DNA of 64,000 nucleotides. It comes from Eucommia ulmoides (Eukaryota; Streptophyta; Magnoliopsida; Garryales; Eucommiaceae). Shown piece after piece: positions 11,154-22,479 of the stretch. The notes under the pieces are model-generated. The model was not told the origin of the DNA. It was given only the letters and a program-made list of their open reading frames with translations, and ran no database searches. A program made the translations under genes and the position numbers. Numbering within the stretch: the first letter of the stretch is position 1; the number at the start of each line of letters is the position of its first letter. The stretch spans positions 34,548,212 to 34,612,211 of the forward strand of contig CM028335.1 in NCBI GenBank assembly GCA_016647705.1, written 5' to 3'.

Positions 11154-13716
11154 ATGGCCAACAAGTGGAAGGAAAAGATGATAGAAACCGGTGAATGTGA
11201 GTATGATGGAAATGAATCTTCTCAATTTGCGTTGGACGAAAGACGCGGTAGTGGTATCAACACCTACTTATTGAATACGTCATCCACAAGCCTACCAGAC
11301 CTACATGATCATGATAATGTACTTCCACAAACACAACATGAGGATTTCAATGATGGACTGCACACCCTATCGCAAATAGATATAGCATCGAAGACGTTCG
11401 CAACACCGGATGATGCAAAAACATTCTACAATATGTATGCCAAATCATTCGGTTTTAGCATATGGCGAAATGTTAGGCGTGTCAACAGTGACAACAAGAT
11501 GTTAGTTCGTAATTGGGAATGCTCAAGACAGGATCGTAGAGCTGAAAAATATTTGAAATTAGAGAGACGAAAACGTCAATCGAGGCCACTAACAAGTTTG
11601 GGATGCGGTGCACATCTACACATTCGATACAATGCAACTACAAGAAATTATGTTATTGCAACGCTCGAGATAGAACATAATCACGACCTTACTAACCCAA
11701 GAGTTGTTCAATTCTTACTTTCTCATCGCCATATCAACGAACATGATGAAGCACAAATTCAATCCTTGCATAACTTCAAGGTTAGAAGCAGAAATATCAT
11801 GGATTTGATTATAGAACAAGCCAGCTCGTATGATAGCACGGGTTTCACTAAGAAGGACCTAGACAACAACTTCAGTCAGGCACAACGCCGATCTGTAATA
11901 TATGGTGATGCTGAGTCGGAGTTGTCTTATCTTTACTCAAAACAGGACAGTGATATATCATTCTACTACCACTATACAGTTGACCACGAAATCCGGTTAA
12001 CTCGACTATTTTGGAGTGATACGATTAATCGATCAGATTATGGATACGTTGGGGATGTTATTACTTTCAACACTATACACTGAACCAATGTATACGAGAA
12101 ACCCTTTGTTATATTGGCAGGGGTGAATCACCATTACCAGAAAACGTTTTTTGGGTATGCATTACAGGTAGACGAGATGGTTGAAACATACATATGGGTT
12201 CTAGAGACGCTGTTGATAACTATGAATAAAAAATACCTCGGAGAGGTAGTGACAGATGGTGACAAAGCGATGAGGAAAGTAGTAGAAGTTGTCTTACGAA
12301 GCTCATATCACCGACTGTGCAGCTGACATTTATAGTGTAATGCTATATCAAACGTCCGACCGCCCGAATTCCTCCAGAACTTCAAGCAGTGCATGGAACT
12401 GAATGGAAGCCACGAGCAATTTAAGCAGGAGTGGCTGGCATTGTTTGACAAATAAATAAATGGGTGCATGAAACTTACCGTTTAAAGCATCAATGGTCCA
12501 AAACATACCTACGGGGTCATTTCTTTGCCCGCATGAAGAGCACACAATGTTGTTAGAGTATGAATTCTTTTTTCAATCTCTTTCTAAAGCAACGATTGCA
12601 ATTATACAAGTTTGTTCTCAATTACAATCACGCACTTGCATTAATCCATAGTAACGAGGCAAGGATGGATCATGAAACAATGAATACAACACCTGTTCTC
12701 GTTACTTTCTTACTGCCGCTTGAGAAGCATGCCTCTAAAGTCTTCACGCGTACTATATTCAACATGGTCCAGAAGGAGATTCAGAGAAATAGCAAGTATT
12801 TCATAGTACAAATAATAGAACGTGAAGATTCAATAAGTTACTATCTGGGCAAGTATTGGAGGCCAGAGAAAAAGTGGCAGGTCCTATCATACCAGGTGGA
12901 AAAACGTTACATATGTACGTGCTTGAAAGTTGAGTCAGTTGGGATACCGTTCTCCCACATAATTATCGTCCTGAAGGTCGAACATCTAAAGAAAATCCTC
13001 AAAATGGCTTACTTACCATGATGGACAATGGGGGTAAATTCGAATTGTCTTCCAGAGACGAACACTATTCTAGAGACAATTTCATAGAGGACAAGACATG
13101 ATTTTCTAGGTGGCTTATGCTCAAAATTGTGTTACTATGCATCGTATAGTTGCAAAGCAACTGAGGTTGCTCGTTTGGGGATTTTGTTCTTAACAAAAAA
13201 AGCTAAATCGGGATGGGATAAACAACAACACCCATCCAGTGGTTGTGCAGAAGGTTCAACCGCCCACTTCGGTATAAAAGATCCAGATATTGTGCAGACG
13301 AAAGGTGCTCCACACGTTAGAAAAAATTGGCCAACAAAATCAAAAGCATGCCGCTGCGGATATTGTCATTAAATTTCTTCTCTATTTACGTGTGCATGTG
13401 TTTCTTTATTATTTGGACATCAAGTCATTGCCTGATATTGTACACTGATAGGATGGAAGGTCACACGAGGCCAAAACATCCGAGGCTTCACCCAAGAAAT
13501 GAAAGGGCGAAAGGGTTGAATGTAGATCCTAACATCACTCTCCAAAGAACGGATGTTGATTCAGTTGATGTGATAAGTCTAGGACATGCCAATGATGGTG
13601 TAAAGAATCCCCTGGACCTGTATGGGATAGGTGCAATGATAGATCATGTTCGGAATGACTTTGATTTGCCACGTGAGTTTAATAGTCCCGACGATCATAC
13701 ATTCGATTACTTTTAA
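11154..13716 (+). pseudogene. FAR1-MULE-SWIM transposase pseudogene
   Basis: Domain order is that of FAR1-type MULE transposases. A FAR1 domain comes first (KTFATPDDAKTFY, then IEHNHDL near 11680). The MULE core follows (DSDISFYYHYTVD, FWSDTINRSDYGYVGD, GVNHHYQKTFFGYAL, VVTDGDKAM), then a SWIM finger (CTC near 12914). A KDPDIVQTKG / CRCGYCH tail leads over an intron to the last exon starting at 13453 (MEGHTRPKHP). Breaks: TGA at 12081-12083 in the same frame, TGA replacing Trp at 12324-12326, later stops, and TAG at 12554-12556 where the catalytic Glu is expected. The first catalytic Asp of the usual FDTTY motif is Asn (12069-12071). The SWIM CxH Cys is Phe (12950-12952). This encoded a cut-and-paste nuclear transposase and is now dead. 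An upstream exon is possible because CATGCAG precedes the ORF. Confidence 0.9.
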
Positions 13717-15248
13717 TAGATTTTATTTAAAAATAGGACATTTTGCACTCGACACTCTCGTGTTGTTTAAAAATTCCAAGTTAAATTTCTTGTCACGCTT
13801 GGTGCCACTGGACCTCAAGCTACTCTAAGTCATATGGGTGCATTGTAGTGTACCTATAACGTTCACTGTCGGTGGCACAAGAACACCCGCAAGTCTCTGC
13901 CGGTAGCACACTTTGCGATAGAGCTTGAAACTAAAATAGCTAAACTCACATCCAATATACTGTAGGAGGCAAAAGAAAATAAAGACACTAATTGTAATAA
14001 TTTACAAGTCACAGAGAGAACAAAATTCAATTTTGGTCCCTCAAAATAAGATAATTATCAATCCATGATTCCAATTGTGTGTTCCCCCCAAAAAATAAGA
14101 TCACCCAACATCAAATTCATAATAACCAAACATACACTAATTTTATCAAGCTATTTTGTAACACCTGATGGCATAAACAAATCACTATATAATTCCAGCA
14201 GCTCCGCAAGCTTGTTCTAGTAGGAAGGGAGGCTATTGAAAAACTAGCATCAGGTAAACAAAAAAAAAAAACGACGATGTTCCAGCACACCCACTATGCA
14301 TCCAGTAATCACGAAGAATAAACGTGCAATTTCAAAAATTAAATTAGAAGATTCATCAATGAATCAGTACAAAATATGAGCAGCACCACCTAAAACCAAA
14401 CCAATAGGTGATCTCAGAAAATTTACAATCAACATAAAGAATAGTAAGTTAAAATAATGTTATCATCCCCATAAGAAATATGAGAAGACTGGGCATCATA
14501 AACATAAACCATGAGATTATACGCAAATCGAACAACACAATATGTAAGGGACAAATTGGCAACCAAAAAAAGAGCAATAATATCCATTTATCCGTAAATA
14601 TAAAATTATACATCAAATTAAGAAAATTAGTGATACGAAAAAAAAAAATCAATTAAATAAAAACAGAAAAAGATCAAAAGTAGGGAATTACAGTTCAACC
14701 CTATCCTACGAATTAGTGACAAAAACCAACATTTTTCCAAGCCAATAACTTTTGGTTTTATAGGCTGGGCATGCATTGGACTGCTGTTAGCCCCTAAAAA
14801 CTCCAGAGGACAAAACAATATACGAAACAGAAGAAATTAACAATTGAAAAATCATTTATTCAGCTTAATTTGTAAGGAAAACAACCTGAGAGAAAATACA
14901 TCTATATAGCTGAATTGCCAACTTAGGGGAAATTTATGCATCGACAACACATATACAAAGATGCACTAACTTTTCTCTGAAATCACCAAATGCAATAGGT
15001 ACATGTATGTTGCAGAAGAAGAACATAAATAAATCCCCCTCCCCCCCCAAAAAAAAAATTCATTAAATAACACTTAATGAGAAAATGAGAAAACATAACA
15101 CAACATTAAATAGTTATAGAAGTGTGAGTCGTTACCATCAATCCTCCGCCACACTATCATACGTACAACTTTCAACATCTAGCGCTGAAGCGATAACATT
15201 TTCAATGTCTACTATTTTTCGATCAATGTGAGAAAAATTGTCCGAAAG
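13717..15248. other. Intergenic sequence between the two convergent genes
   Basis: AT-rich, with no gene supported. It begins with a short GC-richer patch (13790-13920) containing two similar CACxxTTGCG/GGTGGCACA phrases, then runs of A and T. It would hold the 3' ends of both converging transcripts. Confidence 0.4.
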
Positions 15249-16158
15249 TCATTCTAGCATTCGTGCAAACCCATCCTCAATCATCCTTTCCAATCTCCCC
15301 ACCCGATATGCTAAATCACCATTACCACGTCGTGTGCGACGAGTTTTAGTTTCAGGTCGTGGGGGGCGAGCTGTAGTACCTACCTCATTCTCCTTTTTTG
15401 GATCAGGCCATGTCCTATCATCAACTCTCTCTACGTACTTGTCTTCAATTTTCATCAATGCAACTCTTAGGGTACCAACACTTCTCTTCATCTAGAGGCA
15501 GACCAAAGTATTTGAATATTTTTGTCAATAATCTTGGAAATGGCAGGATGAATGCCTTCCCTTTGTCGCTAACAGCATTAGCCATTTGTTTCAAGATTAA
15601 GTAAGGGGCTGAGAACCTAATACGACATATAAAATCATACAACACCATACGGTCGGTGTACTTGACAATATTGTGGTGTCCCCTCCGAGGCATTAAATTA
15701 TCTTTTACGTATTGGTGAAGCAGGCATACGTGCGGTCTAATCTTGGTAGAAATTAGACAACCACCTTAAATTAAACTTGTTGTTAATACCCTATACATGT
15801 CTTCAGTGTCGTGGTGTAGGAAACCATGCAAATCTAATTCAGAGTCAAAATAGTACTTCCTGGGTTTGTTGGGGATCTCCAAGATTTCACTCAAAACAGC
15901 ACAATTCAAACGAATTACCTTTCTTAGAACAAATGACGTTATCCAAATATCTTTTGGATTTACATGTTTAATTACTTTCATATTGCTATAAAATACATGA
16001 ATAGGCATTTTGTAAACGTCAGATGTGAATTTACTTAAAGTCCTAATGCCTTGGCCTTCAAAATACTTAATTAATAGACTTTTAATGGGACCCTTTTCAA
16101 ATTTGAGGTCCCTTTCATTTTTCAAGGTTCATGAAGCAAAGATACGAACAAACCATTG
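15249..16158 (-). pseudogene. Putative plant transposon protein domain gene, 3' part
   Basis: Reading on the minus strand from the insertion at 16.16 kb, a stop (in FAS*TLKNERD) is followed by a long open stretch. It contains KYFEGQGIRTLSKF, MPIHVFYSNMKV and LNCAVLSEILEIP. Two frameshifts later comes LLHQYVKDNLMPRRGHHN, and then ILPFPRLLTKIFKYFGLPL. This is the layout of the plant 'putative plant transposon protein' domain (Pfam Transposase_32 type, from memory). The end (15491-15249) has a basic RPPRPETKTRRTRRG patch and a coiled-coil-like VGRLERMIEDGFARML. The 5' part of the gene lies beyond the LTR insertion at 21.75-22.44 kb. The function of this family is unknown. Confidence 0.65.
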
Positions 16159-16163
16159 GCTGG

Positions 16164-17568
16164 TGATAGGAGTAATTTACCTATTTATTTTTAAACTGAA
16201 CTTGTTAGTTTTCGAGTATATTTATTACGTTTTAATATGATTTTATATATATTTGTATAAAACAGGTGAGTGGGGTAAAAAGGGATGAAAACGAATCATA
16301 AATGATTAAATCGGATCAAGAATGGTGGAAGAACGGTGGGAAAACAAGCATAAGGGCAAAATTCAGAACTGCAGCCCACTGCCACGGCAACCAGACCACC
16401 GTTGTGGCGGTCAATATGTAGAGAAGGGTCTAGTTTTGATGAAAATCAACCACTGTGGCGGTAAAACAACAAAAAGACTCTATACCCACCGCTACGTCCA
16501 CTGCTGAGGCCGTGACTAAACTGACATACCCACCACCGCGGAGGTCACTCTCTACACAATTAAGATATTTATTTAGATATTTTTGAGCCCTATATCTTCT
16601 TATCTCCTCACCATTCAGCCATTAGAGCCCAAGAGAGAGCCCTTAGGGTTTATAATATTTTGAGAGCGTTTTGGAGAGTACTCAACCAAGTCTGAAGAAG
16701 AAGAACACGTTGCGAAGAAGAAAAAGTGATCGTTGAACGGTTTTAGCGCCAAATCTTTGGACTATGGATAAGTTTATTTCATTTTTCTCTTTATTTTCTT
16801 CTTCGGTAAGTTGTTGAGCTTATTTAGCTCGCTTTTCATTGTATAAATGGTTATGGCCATGAGCTAAATGGATTTTGTCTAGGGATTAATAATATTTATG
16901 AAATTGTTGTTTGTTTGAGTTGTGTTTCGTTAATGGTTGTTCTTCCTTAATTCGATTGTGTTTATTTGTTTGTCATGATTATATGCTTATTTAGATATTG
17001 TGAGAAATCGGGGTTTGACACTTAGGAGAGGTAACCCCGAATTCAAACAAGAGTAAGCACAACGCGACGATCTAATAACCCAGGAGGGAGTTAGAAAGTA
17101 TGCAATCCATGACGTTGGGGTAAGACTCATGTGACCTATTGTCAGTAAGACATTGAGAGAGACTTCTTTGTTGACGCGAAGTCGCAGATTCACTCATCTT
17201 ACACTCGAGAGAGGTGGTGAGTGAGTTTACGATATAGAGATTGTTGGATAGGATGAACACCATTATTGTAATCTAAACGAGATCAAACACATTTTTGTAA
17301 ATGAAGTTAATCCCTAGATAATATTTTCTCCTAAACATCTCAATATAGTGGTATAGGTTAATTAGATAAATTAGTATTTTAGTATTAGTATATTTAATTA
17401 TAAACTCAATTTATGTAACCTAAAAAAGGTTAGGTTATGACAATTGTGGTACTCGATAATAATCTCAACCAATCCCTGTGGATACGACAACCCCTACTCC
17501 TTCCCATCTATGCTAAAACTTAACCTGTACACTTACGGTAAAAGTGGCGATGTAATATTCCGCCGCCA
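16164..17568 (+). repeat. 5' LTR of gag-only element copy 1
   Basis: Starts TGATAGG and ends CGCCGCCA; 1405 bp. The U3 part (about 16370-16560) has a cluster of CCGC/GCGG dyad motifs, followed by a TATA-like TATATCTTCT at 16591. It aligns along its length with the 3' LTR (20264-21740), with visible divergence. Confidence 0.9.
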
Positions 17569-17575
17569 ATTTTTT

Positions 17576-17593
17576 TGACGTCGTTGCTGGGGA
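17576..17593 (+). other. Primer binding site, tRNA-Asp type
   Basis: TGACGTCGTTGCTGGGGA differs at three positions from TGGCGCCGTTGCCGGGGA, the complement of the plant tRNA-Asp 3' end. It lies 7 bp inside the 5' LTR. Confidence 0.8.
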
Positions 17594-17619
17594 TTGTGTT
17601 TTAGATTATTGTTGATATT

Positions 17620-17702
17620 GTGAGTAAATGGCTTTATTTTAATTTAGGCATTTCTTTTGTTTATAGTTTTTGTTTGTAGTTTTGTTTTTATTTCTTATGC
17701 AG
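17620..17702 (+). other. Putative leader intron, copy 1
   Basis: A GTGAGTAAAT donor and a TTTCTTATGCAG acceptor flank 83 bp just upstream of the gag start. The same arrangement occurs in copy 2 (28979-29062). Splicing is inferred only. Confidence 0.4.
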
Positions 17703-17713
17703 GATACTTGAAG

Positions 17714-18698
17714 ATGTTACATAGACGAGTATTGATGTGTTTCTTTCAACAAGATTCTGAGTCATTTTATAGTTCTTGGGATCGATACAAGGATTTGCTA
17801 CTCCGATTTCTGAACTATCGTTTCCCGAGGGAGTGCCAACTATTGAACTTCATCGATGGGTTATTAGCCGCAACTAGAACGTGAGTTAAACGAGGAAACG
17901 GTACCACATCTTTCAGCCAACTAACTACGGATAAAGCCTATTGGTTGTTGGAAGACATAGACGAGTATCATTTTCACTGTTTTAATTATTCAACGAGCTA
18001 CCAAAGCTTGGGGGATAGTTCCACTTTTTTGGCACCATGGATTGACACCCCGGTCCAAGATGTGGAGTCTTCTCTTCTGGAAGAAATATTAGCTAATTAT
18101 TGGGGAGACTCAAGCGTTCTGGAGGGAGACGAATAACCAGATTAATGATTATGAATATCGTCTTGATAACATTGAGACAATTTGCACTGAAATCGATGAG
18201 ACCGTAATGTCTCTTCTGATGCATATCGGTCAGCTTATCTTCTTAATTGAGGCAGAGTCAGATAAGCTGGCACTGGGAGATATAGAATCCATATCATTTA
18301 AAAGCCATCGTGAGGAGCCAAAAACGAGTGGAAGGAGCTTGGGAGAGTTCAACTATTCTTACTCGTATGAAACGAGAACCTAAGAATGGATCAACGATTG
18401 TGATTCGTCACCATTAGAGATCCAAATTTTGATGCCACCATCGATCCCAGACAATCACATCTACGAGGATCCGATGTGGCTCACTTATCCTTCAGCGCCA
18501 TTAGTAAAGCTCTTTTATGCCCACCAAGCACATAAGCCGGTAGAGAGTCATGTTGAAAGCTTAAGCCAATTAGAGCCTTATCTCGCTAGTCTTGAGGGCG
18601 TACAAAATCAAGACCCATACGTAGTGTTGTATGAAACTTACTATGGGAGGAAGCCATTCTTTAACGAGCCGTTCTCTGTGTCAGACCGAGGACAATAA
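17714..18698 (+). pseudogene. Gag pseudogene of LTR element copy 1
   Basis: Starts at the ATG following the leader. The first part has SWDRYKDLL and FPRECQLLNF, the retrotransposon gag signature (FxxAWxRxKxLL ... QLLxFxxGL), and stops at 17882-17884. A second open part (17945-18136) has PWIDTPVQDVESS. The last part (18429-18698) ends with QNQDPYVVLYETYYGRKPFF and a stop TAA at 18696-18698, shared with copy 2. The ancestral ORF was probably one polypeptide of about 330-340 codons forming the capsid. Stops and frameshifts make it nonfunctional. Confidence 0.8.
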
Positions 18699-18709
18699 AC
18701 CACACGCTT

Positions 18710-18727
18710 CTTGGGAGGAAACCCAAG
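18710..18727 (+). other. Conserved hairpin after the gag stop, copy 1
   Basis: CTTGGG-AGGAAA-CCCAAG forms a 6-bp stem with a 6-base loop, 11 bp after the gag stop. A matching GGGAGGCAACCC motif is widespread in Athila/Tat-type elements. Copy 2 has it at 30100-30117. Confidence 0.7.
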
Positions 18728-20263
18728 CCAAAAATAAATTAAATCCGTCACAACTGACTTGATTGGGAGGTGAGATTATATCTCTTCCCAAGTACGTGTT
18801 CTAAACCCCGGTCTTTATTATCATGCTATATACTGTCATTGGGATCGCTGATGGGTTGTTAAGGACACTGTCCATTTTAAGTTTGGCAGTGATGTGTTGT
18901 ATGTATTATGTTTGTTATGTTTTATTGTTTTCTATGTATGCATGTTTGTTTAGGATTAGTTTGTTTCGGTTAGTTGTTGTTATGTGTTGAGTTTTAACTT
19001 CATCTGGGCCATTACCCGATGATGATTCTGTCCCCTGATTGTTTATTGAGGTCGAGCTTCAAGCTCATTCATGTGTGTTATGTGTGCTTGACGTATCGTT
19101 TTAGTAAAAGTTATTGTAGATCCTAAATGCACGAGCACGTAAACTTAATGTATAACTATCCAATTGATTTGAAAATGATTATCCATTAGCCAAGTTCATG
19201 AAAATAGGGATTTTAGAACCTGATTTGGGGCAAATTCGAGGTGAAATCCTAGGCGAGGTAGTTCGGGAGATATGATTTAGGCATTTGTTTTTATCGCTTG
19301 AGCCTTTAAAGCTTACCTTGTTAAATGTTTATCCCTTGTCAACCTATCTAAACCTATTAGCCGTTTCAGTTCTGAACACGTATAAAATACCCTGGCTGAT
19401 TGAATCCTTTCCAAACCTATATCCTTGAATCGAAGGCACAATTAGAGTAAATCAAGTTAGTAGTTGAAAATGCTACTTGAAGTAAGCGGTTGGGTTTAGG
19501 ACGAACTTTTATTTGGTTCCGTATTCAAATACTCACATGTCGTTTTTCTTTCATTTTAACCATACTCGTGAAATTCTAATAATCGAATAAGTTTGGGGGT
19601 GTAGTAAGTTTGAAAAAAAAACACATATGTACATATAGCACAATTTTTGTTTTTATTGACAAAAAAGTATGTCGGTCTTAAATAATTGTTCAGGGTTGTT
19701 TCCAATTTATATATGGGGGTTTGAGAGTGATTTTATGCTAAGCGTTGAGCCTTGGGTCACGTCAATTTAACGACGTTAACCTATTTTCTAATTCCGATAT
19801 ACCCTTGGCCATTTTTCTAAAATCGAACCAAGTCCTAATGATCTTTTATGAAATTTTGAGCCTACATTAGTGGAGAATAGAAACCATGTCAGGATTATGG
19901 ATTCCCTATACCTTAATGGTTTTAGTCATGAGCATATTTGAGGGATAATCCCGTTTAATCGATAGATAGTTGTATAATTGAGTTTTATCACACACACTTT
20001 AACAGAATCTAGAATGGTGCTTACTATCATCGAATGTTGAAATTCTAGAACACCACACGGTATGTTTTATTCTTGAACTTGATAGGATTGGGGGCCAATG
20101 AGAGAAAAATCGTTTATCCAGTAGATAATATTCAAAACTTGCACATTATTGTTTTTAGTGTTTTTCATTTTTAGTTTTTAATTTCGTAATTAGTTGTTAT
20201 GTTTTCTTGTAGTATGTGGGTGTTTTGCTCAAGGACTAGCAAAATTCCAAGTTTGAGGGTATC
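18728..20263 (+). other. Noncoding 3' internal region and polypurine tract, copy 1
   Basis: No ORF is supported. The region aligns with 30118-31534 of copy 2 over most of its length, for instance around CATCTGGGCCATTACC and GCTCAAGGACTAGCAAAATT. It ends in AAGTTTGAGGGTATC, the likely polypurine tract directly before the 3' LTR. Confidence 0.7.
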
Positions 20264-21740
20264 TGATAGTTGTAATTTACCTATCTATTTTCAAACCAAA
20301 CTTGTTAGTTTTTGAGTATGTTTATTATGTTTTAATATGTTTTTATATATTTTTGTATAAAACAGATGAGTGGGGTGAAAAGGGATGAAAACGGATCATA
20401 AACGATCAAAACGGATCAAGAACGGTGGGAAAACAAGCATAAGGGCAAAATTCAGAACTACAGCCTACCATTACAGCGACCAGACCATCGCTGCGGAGAT
20501 CAAGAGGCAGAGAAGGGTTTAGTCTTACTGAAAATCCACCGCTGCAGGGGTAAGATCTACCATCGCGGCAGTCAAGATGCAGATAAGGGTCTAGTCTTAC
20601 TGAAAATCCACCGCTATAACGGTGAGATCCACCGCTGCGGCGGTAAAACAACGGAAAGACTCTGCACCTACCGCTACATCCACCGCCGTGACCGTAACCA
20701 AACCGACATACCTACCGCTGTAGCAGTTACTCTGCATATAGTTTAGATATTTTTTTATCCATATATCTTCTTCTCTCCTCTCCATTCAGCCATTAGAGCC
20801 CAAGAGAGAACCCTTAGGGTTTATAATATTTTGAGAATGTTTTTTGGAGTGCTCAACCAAATCCAAAGGAGAAGAACATGTTACAAAGAAGGAGAAACGA
20901 TTGTTAAACAGTTTTAGCGCTAAATCTTCGGACTACGGCTAAGTTTCTTTCGTTTCTCTTTTTATTTTCTTAACTTCGGTAGGTTGTTGAGCATGTTTAT
21001 CTAGCTTTTCATTGTGTAAATGGGTATGTCCATGAGCTAAACGAATTTTGTCTAGGGATTAATAATATTTATGAAATTGTTGTTTGTTGGAGTTGTGTTT
21101 CGTTAATGGTTGTTCTTCCTTAATTCGATTGTGTTTCTCTGTTTGTCATGATTATATGCTTGTTTAGATATAGTGAGAAATTGGGGTTTGACACTCGGGA
21201 GAGGTAACTCCGAATTCGGACTAGGGTAAACACAACGCGAAGATCTAATAACCTAGGAGGGAGTTAGAAAAAGTGTACAATCCATGACGTTGGGGCAAGA
21301 CTCATGTGACCTACTATCATTAAGATGTTGAGGGGGTCTTCATTGATACGAAGTCGCATATTCACTCATCTTACCCTCGGGATTGATGGTGAGTGAGTTT
21401 ATGATACAAAGATTGTCAGATAGGATGAACATTGTTATTGTAAACTAAACGCGATTAAACACGTTTTTGTAAACGAAGTTAAACCCTAGATAATCTTTTC
21501 CCCTAAACATCTCAATATAGTAGTATAGTTTAATTAGATAAATTACTATTTTAGTATTATTATATTTAACTATAAACTCAATTTATGTCGCCTAAATAAA
21601 GTTAGGTTATGACAATCGTGGTACTCGATAATAATCTCAACCAATCTCTGTGGATACGACAACCCCTACTCCTTCTCATCTTTACTAAAACTTGACCCAT
21701 ACACTTACGGTGAAAGTGGCGACGTAATATTCTTCCACCA
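20264..21740 (+). repeat. 3' LTR of gag-only element copy 1
   Basis: Starts TGATAG and ends TTCCACCA; 1477 bp. It has several CCGC/GCGG dyads in U3 (20460-20720), then the TATA-like TATATCTTCT at 20761. The target duplication GCTGG follows directly. Confidence 0.9.
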
Positions 21741-21745
21741 GCTGG

Positions 21746-22435
21746 CAGCTTCATTTTCGAAGAACTTACCATGCCCCTTGGTCGTGACCATCTTGTTCAA
21801 TCCTCTTCCACATGAGTTGTCTCCTAGGGTAGACGATTGGACCTTACCCTCCTTACCAAACGGAGTCGTCATACCATCCACCACCTTGGGTTCATTTTGG
21901 CAGAACTTTCCATTCCCTTTGTTTGCGACCCTCTTCTCGGCAATCGTCGAATGAAGTTGTCTCCTAGGACAAACGATTGAACCTCACCCTCCTTACCACA
22001 CGTAGTCATCGCACCATCCACCACATCGCATTTATTTTGGCAGGACTTTACATCCCCTTTGCCTACGACCCTCTTCTTTGGCATTCTTCGAAGGGAGTTG
22101 TCTACTAGGGCAGATGATTGAACCTCACCCTCTTTAGCACACGTAGTCGTCGTACCATCGACGAGGTCAGCTTTATTATGGGACAACATACCATCCCCTT
22201 TTACTGCAACCCTCTTATTCGGCCTTTCTCGACGAAAGTTGTCTTCTAAGACAAACGATTGAACCTCACAATCTTTACTGCACTTATCATTCCTACCATC
22301 CACCAGTCTAGCTGCCCTACCAGTGTTTCGTTACAGCAAGCGTTGTTATCTGCGAAGCATTCCCATTCGCAGATCCACCGATTGAAAAGTTTACCTTGTG
22401 TTTCTTCGCTGATTAGCACGGGTAGTAGGAGCCAT
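21746..22435 (-). pseudogene. Putative plant transposon protein gene, 5' part with 47-residue repeats
   Basis: On the minus strand, a candidate start at 22435 gives MAPTTRANQRR but soon meets stops. From about 22310 the frame reads through four tandem 47-residue repeats of the type VDGxxTTCxKEGEVQSxxLxD, followed by a basic KRVxGKG patch. The last unit has a 1-bp deletion. The frame then runs through KFFENEAAS into the target site. After removing the LTR insertion and one GCTGG copy, it continues as QWFVRIFAS at 16158 and below. I do not recognise a function for the repeats; they may be an acquired low-complexity N-terminus. Confidence 0.6.
21780..22320 (-). repeat. 141-bp coding tandem repeat, four units
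   Basis: The plus-strand phrase GATTG starts at 21835, 21975, 22116 and 22257 (spacings 140, 141, 141), followed each time by an ACCTCACCCTC-like phrase and ACCATCCACC or a close variant. The 140 step is a frame-breaking deletion. Confidence 0.9.
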
Positions 22436-22479
22436 CGACTTAGGTTTGGGAATTTGGGTTTCAAAAAGAGATGAATCAT

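Larger units (their letters stand above)
16164..21740 (+). mobile_element. Gag-only LTR retrotransposon (TR-GAG-like), copy 1
   Basis: Complete 5577-bp element bounded by a perfect 5-bp duplication, GCTGG at 16159-16163 and 21741-21745. It has two LTRs, a tRNA-Asp-type primer site, a gag pseudogene and a purine tract, but no protease, RT, RNase H or integrase. The primer site and gag resemble Ty3 Athila/Tat lineages. It would have relied on a relative's polymerase. It interrupts the minus-strand plant transposon protein gene, whose reading frame can be followed from one side to the other. Confidence 0.92.
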
